From NCBI GenBank assembly GCA_003223645.1, contig QHVT01000003.1, positions 650,141 to 714,140 on the forward strand: a stretch of 64,000 bases of DNA. The letters run 5' to 3'. Both the position numbers and the translations under genes were made by a program. The notes under the pieces were generated by a model. The model saw only the letters and a program-made list of their open reading frames with translations, had not been told where the DNA came from and did not search any database. This document shows positions 1 to 6,784 of the stretch, piece after piece; the first letter of the stretch is position 1, and each line of letters opens with the position of its first letter. The stretch comes from Acidobacteriota bacterium. GTDB taxonomy: Bacteria > Acidobacteriota > Thermoanaerobaculia > Gp7-AA8.

Positions 1-358
1 GATGCCATCCGTTGTCCGTTGACGGGATGTAGTGATAGTCCTCGCGCGGACGGCGCCGTCCCTCGTCGTCGACGGGTGAGAGCTGATCGAAGTAGAAGAG
101 CGCGAGCCAGCTCCAGAGTCCGATGTCGTCCGTGTCCGCGCCGGCGTTCAACAGGATGTGGTGAAGATATTCGGCCGCTTCGAATTTGCTCGCAAAGGTT
201 CGCGGCGCAATTTCGATCGGATGCTGCAGACGCGTCGAGTAGTCATCGACATAGAGCACCGCCGGACTCCCGCCGAATTCGGCGCCGTCGCGGATCTGCT
301 GGAGGAAACCGCGGAACGCCGCGATACCTTTCGTGTTGAGAGAGCGCAGCGCGGTCAT
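1..358 (-). CDS. Hypothetical protein, C-terminus cut by window edge (DUF6339-like?)
   Basis: The reading frame starts with ATG at 356-358, which overlaps the TGA of the preceding gene in an ATGA arrangement, and runs off the window without a stop. About 119 residues are visible. They begin MTALRSLNTKGIAAF and include an acidic, aromatic-rich stretch ending near EDYHYIPSTDNGW. The strict stop/start overlap makes translational coupling with the 252-residue gene upstream likely. From memory the N-terminus resembles the DUF6339 family, but I could not confirm that. It is the last visible member of a minus-strand run that includes a GHKL ATPase, so its function should be sought in that context. 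Confidence 0.6.
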   Translation of the reverse strand, partial: MTALRSLNTKGIAAFRGFLQQIRDGAEFGGSPAVLYVDDYSTRLQHPIEIAPRTFASKFEAAEYLHHILLNAGADTDDIGLWSWLALFYFDQLSPVDDEGRRRPREDYHYIPSTDNGWH

Positions 359-1113
359 GTGCTCTCCGCACGTGTCGCGCGCCAGCGGTCGATCGTTGCC
401 TGCTCGTCGCAGAACGCGGCGACGGCTTCGTCGATCCAGAACGCGGCTTCTTCCGGGTCGCCCGGCAGCGGCGTGCTCGAAAAGCGTGCCGCCCATCGCA
501 GCCAGAGGTTCCACCACTCGTCGCCTTCTTCATGCACGTCGTGCTCGTCGACGAGGAGGATCTGCGTGAGGACGAGGCGGACGGCGGCGGGATACACGAG
601 GGCGAAGAATGCGGCATCGCGTTTGGCGACGTCTTTCACGTTCTCGATGCGGTTGTTCAGCTCCAGCACGGGACCGGTGGACTCGAATGCGATGCGCCAC
701 GCCTGCTGGCCGAGGGCGTCGCTGAAGTTCACGGGGAGCAGCGGCACGCGTCCTGCGGATTGCGGCGTCTCCTCGGAGACGAGCAGTTCGTCGGCCACGG
801 CGATGACGCGATGATCGTTGTGGCTGTTGTCGACGATTTTCACGCGGAAGCGCACGAGGCTCGTGCGGTCGATGTCCGTGAGCCGGCGATCTTCCGGCGG
901 CGAGAACGCATCCACCGATCCGCAATCGAAACGCATGAAGGACGTCCGGTAGTAGGCCTCGATGAACACGCGCGCGTCCGGCACGACGTCGATGCCGTCG
1001 AAGGAGAGTTGCGGATCGAAGACGAGCGTGCCGCTGTCGTCGCGCCGAAGCGTGATCCGCACGTGCGTGCGCGGGACTTTGACGCGCTCAGTGAAGTTCA
1101 GTTTCCGCAGCAT
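355..1113 (-). CDS. Hypothetical protein, middle gene of GHKL-ATPase cluster
   Basis: A 252-residue protein starting MLRKLNFTERVKV. It has no signal peptide or membrane segment. The first half is predicted beta-rich (RTHVRITLRRDD) and the second half contains hydrophobic helices and acidic stretches (DEHDVHEEGDEWW). I do not recognise the family. Its start overlaps the end of the GHKL ATPase gene by 26 bp, and its stop overlaps the next start by 4 bp, so the three genes are almost certainly one transcript. An obligate partner of the ATPase, such as an adaptor or effector, is a reasonable inference but nothing in the sequence proves it. Confidence 0.65.
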   Translation of the reverse strand: MLRKLNFTERVKVPRTHVRITLRRDDSGTLVFDPQLSFDGIDVVPDARVFIEAYYRTSFMRFDCGSVDAFSPPEDRRLTDIDRTSLVRFRVKIVDNSHNDHRVIAVADELLVSEETPQSAGRVPLLPVNFSDALGQQAWRIAFESTGPVLELNNRIENVKDVAKRDAAFFALVYPAAVRLVLTQILLVDEHDVHEEGDEWWNLWLRWAARFSSTPLPGDPEEAAFWIDEAVAAFCDEQATIDRWRATRAEST

Positions 1114-3007
1114 CGCCGGCGTCGATCACGCGCACGACGAGGTCGCGCCGCGGATCGAATCCTTTCATGGAGATCTGAAACTTCGCCGCGGTCGGAACGA
1201 GGTCGAACGCATTGACGGAAGTGGCACGCAGGCTCGCGCCCTCCATCTGTACGCTGATCTCGCTGCCGGACGTCAGGTCGAAATCGAAGGGACTGTGTTT
1301 CCGAAACGGGTTTCCCGCGCGGACGCGGTACGCGACTTCACCGCGCAGCGGCCGGCCGATCATGGCCGCGTCGGCGGCTTTGATGGTGAAGCCGCCGGCG
1401 ACCCTGGCGATCGTGACGCGGCTGCCGCCCGGAGCTCCTCCCGATCCCGTGCCGTGGCCGCTCGTTCCGCCGGCGGATGCGCGGACCGGAATGCGCGCCG
1501 CCGCCGTTTCGTGCGCAGTCTCGTCGGGCAGCTCGATCGAGAAGACATCGGCGAGGAAGTCGCGCACGCGTCCGACCGGCGGCCGGGCCAGCAATGAAGC
1601 GAGAAAGGACGCGCTGTTTTTCACGAGGCGAAGCGTGGACGCGCCATGGTCGTAATGCGTGCGGATCTTGTCGGCGCGCTCGGACCAGTCGGAATGCGCC
1701 GGGTTCTCGGCATCGCCGAGGAAGGTGGAGAGGTTGTGGTCGTCGACGACGATCAGCGCGCGCGCCGGCTTGTCGCTGCTGATGCGAATGTCGGGAATGG
1801 TGATCCCGCGGCGGATGAAATGGTGCTCGGCTTTGCGCAGCGAGTCGTCCTGCTCGAGATAGACATCGAAGGATGCGCTTGCGGGACGCGCACGTTTGCG
1901 TTTCACGAGGATCGGAACTCGAAACGCCAGGCGCTCGCCGGACGCGAAGCGTTCGCGGAGCCGAGCGAGATCGCGTGTGTCGATGACGCTCTCATCCCAC
2001 TTCGGCGCGGCCGTGCCGCGTTCGGCGAGCACGATGCGCTGCTCGTCCTGTTGCGCGAGAGACCAGCGCGTCAGTTCGCAGAGACGTGCGACGCTCGAAC
2101 CGGCTGTGAAGAGCTGGTTGATGGTGTCGGGCGCGATGCGTTGCGTGCGCGCGCCGTCGACGACGTCGACGACGAGATCACCGCGCAGAATCGGATAGAA
2201 ATACTGTTCGAGGATCGACTCCGTCAGGCGTTCGAGCGAGAGCTCGTCGTCGCGGTAATACGGGACGACGACGGAGAGGCCGGCCTCGGTACGATCGACT
2301 CCGAAGTCGTCGGCGAAGCGTTCGAGGAGCATCGGGTCTTCGATGGGAAGCGGCAGGCCGTTGCGTTTCTCGTGGCGCGCGAAGAAGCCGTAGGGATAGA
2401 CCCGCTCGCCGTCGAGGATGTGAGTTTTCAGCACGGATTGGCCGAGGAGCAGCACGCGATCGTCATCGGCGCGGCGCGTGATGCCGAAGACCGTGCGGAT
2501 GCGCGACGCGACGGTGAACACGGCCTTGCCGAGTCCCCATCGGCCGCGATCGATCTCGCCCTTGTTCGATCGCCCGACGTTGCGCCAGAAGTAGAAGAAG
2601 TCGTTGCGCTCGTCGGTCGAGGGGGTGAGCTCCGGATCGACGTACGGATCGCCGGTGAGGCCGCGCGTGCCGAAGTCTTCGATGAGGAGGTACGGCACCG
2701 CTTCATCGGGCCGCGGCAAATCGGAGTGAATCGTTTTCGCGACCGCGTGGAGGTGCGGCTCGAGGCCGTCGAAGTACTGCCGCACCGCGTCCGGATGAAG
2801 TGCATGCGTTCCGGACGCGAAACGAAAGCGCACGCGAACGGGTGAGCGGCTGCGCCGCGCGTCGAGGGAATTCTGGATCGACTCGCGGACGAGCGCATCG
2901 GCGAGATCCTGCGCCTTGAAGAATTCGTCGTGGACCGGATCGACCTGCACTTCCCCCGGATCCATGGCGCGGAAATGCCAGAGGGGGAAACGGGACATGG
3001 CCGGCAT
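1088..3007 (-). CDS. GHKL/HSP90-like (Bergerat-fold) ATPase protein
   Basis: About 639 residues from ATG 3005-3007 (MPAMSRF); a second ATG at 2996-2998 is equally possible, and neither has a strong ribosome site. The N-terminal 170 residues carry Bergerat-fold motifs: RESIQNSLDA (E42, N46), the ADP-binding EDFGTRGL (D111, G113), and the lid GRWGLGK (155-161). This is the ATPase fold of HSP90, gyrase B and MutL. The rest is a long unknown region with no DNA-gyrase or kinase domains. GHKL proteins of this type occur in several prokaryotic conflict systems, but no methyltransferase, Z1 or AIPR gene is visible here. The open frame continues far upstream across the SNF2 gene; that part is a reading shadow. 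Confidence 0.85.
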   Translation of the reverse strand: MPAMSRFPLWHFRAMDPGEVQVDPVHDEFFKAQDLADALVRESIQNSLDARRSRSPVRVRFRFASGTHALHPDAVRQYFDGLEPHLHAVAKTIHSDLPRPDEAVPYLLIEDFGTRGLTGDPYVDPELTPSTDERNDFFYFWRNVGRSNKGEIDRGRWGLGKAVFTVASRIRTVFGITRRADDDRVLLLGQSVLKTHILDGERVYPYGFFARHEKRNGLPLPIEDPMLLERFADDFGVDRTEAGLSVVVPYYRDDELSLERLTESILEQYFYPILRGDLVVDVVDGARTQRIAPDTINQLFTAGSSVARLCELTRWSLAQQDEQRIVLAERGTAAPKWDESVIDTRDLARLRERFASGERLAFRVPILVKRKRARPASASFDVYLEQDDSLRKAEHHFIRRGITIPDIRISSDKPARALIVVDDHNLSTFLGDAENPAHSDWSERADKIRTHYDHGASTLRLVKNSASFLASLLARPPVGRVRDFLADVFSIELPDETAHETAAARIPVRASAGGTSGHGTGSGGAPGGSRVTIARVAGGFTIKAADAAMIGRPLRGEVAYRVRAGNPFRKHSPFDFDLTSGSEISVQMEGASLRATSVNAFDLVPTAAKFQISMKGFDPRRDLVVRVIDAGDAAETELH

Positions 3008-3041
3008 TGTAAGGGAGTCGTGCGGAACATCGGCTTTCGGC

Positions 3042-3104
3042 GCCGAGGAGAGCGGGCGTCCCGCCCGCCCCCGGGAGGCGGGCAGGATGCCCGCTCTCCT
3101 CGGC
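3042..3104. repeat. Palindromic repeat, family B copy 1 (intergenic)
   Basis: An imperfect palindrome with arms GCCGAGGAGAGCGGGC and its complement around a GC-rich core. It lies in the gap between the SNF2 and GHKL genes. Close copies lie at 16579-16639 and inside a coding region at 19353-19451. It could also form an RNA hairpin that attenuates read-through between the two genes. Confidence 0.85.
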
Positions 3105-3141
3105 AAAACGACGCGCCGGGTGAGGGGAATCGTGCGGATGA

Positions 3142-6100
3142 TTACGACAACAGCATCTCCAGGTCCTCCACCTCCAGCCGCCGCAGCACGCTGTTGTCTT
3201 CCGACAAAATCGAATCCGCGAGCTCGCGTTTTCGCGCTTGCAGCTCGAGGATCTTTTCTTCGACGGTGTCTCGTGCGATGAGGCGGTAGGCGACGACCGG
3301 TTTTTGGCGGCCGATGCGGTGGGCGCGGTCGATGGCCTGGGCTTCGACGGCGGGGTTCCACCAGGGGTCCAGGAGGAAGATGTAGTCGGCGTTGGTGAGG
3401 TTGAGTCCGAGGCCGCCGGCTTTGAGGCTGATCAGGAAGAGCGGCGGGCCGTCGTCGCTCTGGAACTGTTCGACGAGCGATTGGCGGTCGCGCGTTTTTC
3501 CGTCGAGATAGAGGTAGTCGAGGCCGTCGCGGTCGAGCGCGCCGCGGATGATTGACAGGAACGAAGTGAATTGCGAGAAGACGAGCGCGCGATGGCCGGA
3601 CTCGATGACGTCGAGCAGTTCGTTCATCAAGAGGTCGCTCTTCGCGCTTTCGGCGTCGTAACTCGGATCGATGAGTGCGGGATGGCACGCGGCCTGGCGC
3701 AGGCGCAGCAGCGCCTCGAGGATCTGCATGCGCGACTTCTCGATGCCGCCTTTGCGGATGCGGCCGAGGAGCGCCTGGCGGTAGTGGTCGCGCAACTCGT
3801 CGTACTGTTTTTTCTGCATCCCTTCGAGCTCGCAGTAGATCGTCTGTTCGGTGCGCGCGGGCAATTCGGGCGCGACTTGTTCCTTCGTGCGCCGCAGGAT
3901 CAGCGGACGCAGTGCGCGTGCGAGTGCTTCGCGACGCTCGGGCGGCGTCGTCTTCGCGGCGAACGTGCGGCTGAACGAGCGCGCCGATCCGAGGAGGCCG
4001 GGATTGAGAAACTCGAACAGGCTCCACAACTCGCCGAGATGATTCTCGATCGGCGTGCCGCTCAACGCGAGGCGATGTTTTGCGCGCAGGAGGCGGCTCG
4101 CTTTCGCGACCTGACTCGATGCGTTCTTGATCGCCTGCGCTTCGTCGAGGATGACGTATTCGAATTCCGTTTCGGCGAGGCGCGCGACGTCGAGACGCAT
4201 CGTCGCGTACGTCGTGAGGACGACGTCGTAGCCCGCGAAGTCGTTCTTCGTCCGCTCGGTCCCGTGATGTTCGAGCACGCGCAGCTGCGGCGCGAATCGT
4301 TTCGCTTCCGCGGCCCAGTTGAAGAGCAGGGATCGCGGCGCGACGACGAGCGACGGCCGCGTGTTGCCGCTCGCGCGCAGTTCTTCGAGCAGCGCGAGCG
4401 CCTGCACGGTCTTGCCGAGTCCCATGTCGTCGGCGAGACATCCGCCGAGTCCGAGGTTGCGCAGGAAGTCGAGCCATCCGAGACCGGCGCGTTGATACGG
4501 ACGAAGCGACGTGGTGAGTGTCGGCGGTTCCTGGCGCGGAACCGGCGCCGCGTCGATGAGCCGTTGCCGCAGGTCCGCGAACGCGTTGTCTGTCTTTTGC
4601 AGCTTCGACTGCAGCAGTGCGTCCACGAGCAGCGCCTGCGTCGATCGAAATCGAACCGACGCGCCTTCGCGTTTTCCGAGATCGAGCACCGGCGCGAGCG
4701 CGTCCGTCCACGACGTCGGGACGATGCCGTACGAGCCGTCGGCCAGGCGCAACAGCGATCGCTTCGCTTCCGAGGCGGCGAGCAGCTCCGGGAGCGCCAG
4801 GCGCACGTCGCCGAAGCTCGCACGCGCGTCGAGGTCGAACCAGTCGATGCCGCTCGTGATCTCGACGTCGAAGTCGTCCGCGACGCGCACGGGCGCGGAG
4901 TCGATCTCGATCTTCCATCCTTCCGAGGACAGCGTCCGGGCGAGCTCCTCGAGTTGCGTCAGGCGGACGCGATAGCCGTCCCAGGTCGCGACGGCTTGCG
5001 ACGCGCCGAGGCGGTCGCGATATCGATTTTCGTTCGTGCGGTCGCGCCGGATCAGTTTGCGGCCGACCGTCTTCTGCGTTTCCGTCGACCGGCTGGAGAC
5101 GCGCCAGTCGTCGTATTCGAACAGCAGATCTCCGTGCAGCTCGCTGCCCCAGCTGTCGTGCATGAGCGCGAGCACGGGCTGCGGTCTCACGTCGACGACA
5201 CTCCACCCGAGCTCCTCGGGGAGCGTGACGTTCGCCATCGGCGTCCGCAGCAATGCCGTGCGAAACCGCTCGTTGTCCGCGTGTGGAATTTCGATCAAGC
5301 CGTTCGCGCGCAGCACATTCAGCCAGCCCAGGCAGTCGCCTGTGTCGACGCGGCTGGCGCGGCCGCCGCTGAAGAGAATGTCGTTGGCGAGCGCGTCGAT
5401 CCGCTCGAGCGGCAGCGTTTCGTTCTCGCGCGCAACCGAGGCGGTGACGCGATATTTCGACCGTGCGGCGTCGTTGACGACGGCGATTTCGAGCCGCCAC
5501 GGCGGTCCGTCATCCCAGGTGATCGGATGCAGATCTCCGTCGCGATGGCCCGAGTACAGCTTGCCGGCGCGCGCCAGTCTCTCGATCCACCAACTCGTCG
5601 TCGCCGACGAAATCGACGCGATCGCGTCCAGGACATCGCTGTACGTTCGCTGCTGCAGCAGCGCGAGAGTCTCGCGATCGAACGGCGACAGGCGAGGCAG
5701 GTCGGTGAGGCGCAGCGAGATGCGCTTCCACTTGCCCCATTCGCCGCCCTTTTTGCGCGAGCGGCCGAGGATCTCGAAGGAGAGGCCGTACGCATGAATC
5801 CCCGGATTGATGACATAGGCGATCTCGTCCGGGACGTTGCGTGCCGCGGAGTCGCGCGACTGCGGTGGTTGCCCGACCGCCTCGATCAGGCGTTGCCACT
5901 GCGGCCGTTCGTCGCGATGCGTCCGCGCGGGCCGAAGCTGCTGCGCGACGAATTCTCCTTCGTCGTCTTCATCCTCGTCGAACGCCGGCTCGTAAGGATC
6001 GTCGACGATCAGGTACAGCTCTCGTTCCGGCAGAAGACCCTTCGCGAAGGCGGCACGCACGGCCGCCCAGATGTGCTTGCAGACTTCGAGCTGGCCTTCG

Positions 6101-6306
6101 AACCACGGGCATTGGCATTGGACGGTGAGATCGTCGTCCACCAGCGTGAGCTGGACGTCGTACAGCTGCGTGCCCTGCACCTCGGCGTCGATCAGCCCGT
6201 CGCCGTTATCAACGATGCTCCGTACGCGCCCCTGCACGAAATAGTCGTCGCCGCGCTTGAGACTTCCGGGCGATATGAGACGGCGAAGCACCTCTTCCGC
6301 GCGCAC
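3142..6306 (-). CDS. SWIM zinc-finger SNF2-family helicase/ATPase
   Basis: About 1054 residues from GTG 6304-6306. A SWIM zinc finger near residue 65 has the pattern CQCPW...CKH. The SNF2 core follows: Walker A in DDMGLGKT (~628), Walker B DEAQ (~722), and the C-terminal helicase domain with DPWWNP and AHRIGRQ (~985). These proteins are ATP-dependent double-stranded DNA translocases. The frame stays open up to 6669, but that extension overlaps a credible plus-strand gene starting at 6445, so I use the later GTG; the true start may differ by a few tens of codons. It lies 134 bp upstream of the GHKL ATPase on the same strand, separated by a palindromic repeat. SNF2-SWIM proteins are common as lone genes, so a functional link is only possible. 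Confidence 0.9.
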   Translation of the reverse strand: MRAEEVLRRLISPGSLKRGDDYFVQGRVRSIVDNGDGLIDAEVQGTQLYDVQLTLVDDDLTVQCQCPWFEGQLEVCKHIWAAVRAAFAKGLLPERELYLIVDDPYEPAFDEDEDDEGEFVAQQLRPARTHRDERPQWQRLIEAVGQPPQSRDSAARNVPDEIAYVINPGIHAYGLSFEILGRSRKKGGEWGKWKRISLRLTDLPRLSPFDRETLALLQQRTYSDVLDAIASISSATTSWWIERLARAGKLYSGHRDGDLHPITWDDGPPWRLEIAVVNDAARSKYRVTASVARENETLPLERIDALANDILFSGGRASRVDTGDCLGWLNVLRANGLIEIPHADNERFRTALLRTPMANVTLPEELGWSVVDVRPQPVLALMHDSWGSELHGDLLFEYDDWRVSSRSTETQKTVGRKLIRRDRTNENRYRDRLGASQAVATWDGYRVRLTQLEELARTLSSEGWKIEIDSAPVRVADDFDVEITSGIDWFDLDARASFGDVRLALPELLAASEAKRSLLRLADGSYGIVPTSWTDALAPVLDLGKREGASVRFRSTQALLVDALLQSKLQKTDNAFADLRQRLIDAAPVPRQEPPTLTTSLRPYQRAGLGWLDFLRNLGLGGCLADDMGLGKTVQALALLEELRASGNTRPSLVVAPRSLLFNWAAEAKRFAPQLRVLEHHGTERTKNDFAGYDVVLTTYATMRLDVARLAETEFEYVILDEAQAIKNASSQVAKASRLLRAKHRLALSGTPIENHLGELWSLFEFLNPGLLGSARSFSRTFAAKTTPPERREALARALRPLILRRTKEQVAPELPARTEQTIYCELEGMQKKQYDELRDHYRQALLGRIRKGGIEKSRMQILEALLRLRQAACHPALIDPSYDAESAKSDLLMNELLDVIESGHRALVFSQFTSFLSIIRGALDRDGLDYLYLDGKTRDRQSLVEQFQSDDGPPLFLISLKAGGLGLNLTNADYIFLLDPWWNPAVEAQAIDRAHRIGRQKPVVAYRLIARDTVEEKILELQARKRELADSILSEDNSVLRRLEVEDLEMLLS

Positions 6307-6444
6307 GGCAGCGGAAACGACGAGTGGGCGGAGACGATTCCTGAGGGTGTGTAAGGGTCTCTCGCGCTTCGAGAATTCGCCCCGGCGTCGAGGCGCTGCA
6401 GCGCTTCTTCGCGCCAGCCGCTGCGCCCGAAGTAAAATTGGTTT

Positions 6445-6762
6445 GTGCAAGATCACCAAGCCATCGATCGTCGCAGTCTCGAAATGGCGCGGCAAATCGT
6501 CGCGAAGATCGATGCCGATCCGCGGCGTGAAGGACTCGAGCACGCGAAGCGCGTATGCACCCGCTGGGTCGAGCGGGGCAACGTGCCCGCAAGAGAATGG
6601 ATCGCGATTCTGCAGCGGCCGTGGGCCGAGATTCGTCGAATCTTGCTCGACGATTCCGAAGAATCGCAAAGGTTGAGGCAGAACGACCCCTTCTGCGGAA
6701 TCCTCTCGCCGGCCGAGCGGTGGGAGATTTACAGGGAAGCGCAGCGTCGTGAAGCGCGGTGA
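6445..6762 (+). CDS. Small conserved hypothetical protein
   Basis: A 105-residue soluble protein from GTG 6445; an in-frame ATG at 6484 (MARQIVAKID) is an alternative start. It is charged and helical with a conserved-looking end: DSEESQRLRQ, then NDPFCGIL and SPAERWEIY. I recall similar short proteins in many bacteria without an assigned role. It is transcribed divergently from the SNF2 gene and converges on the VPS10-like gene. No domain is recognised and no toxin signature is seen. Confidence 0.6.
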   Translation: MQDHQAIDRRSLEMARQIVAKIDADPRREGLEHAKRVCTRWVERGNVPAREWIAILQRPWAEIRRILLDDSEESQRLRQNDPFCGILSPAERWEIYREAQRREAR

Positions 6763-6784
6763 GCTTGTCGCCTCGCAACTTCGC

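Noticed and set aside
3008..5500. Long upstream extension of the GHKL ATPase frame across the SNF2 gene
   Set aside because: It lies fully on top of the SNF2 gene in another frame, is extremely Arg-rich, and lacks motifs; the conserved GHKL start is near 3007.
3571..6354. 927-codon plus-strand frame opposite the SNF2 helicase
   Set aside because: Arg/Glu-rich shadow typical of high-GC antisense frames; the minus-strand protein has all helicase motifs.
6307..6669. 121-residue N-terminal extension of the SNF2 helicase
   Set aside because: It overlaps the plus-strand small gene at 6445-6762 and adds no recognisable domain; translation from GTG 6306 is preferred, though the exact start is uncertain.
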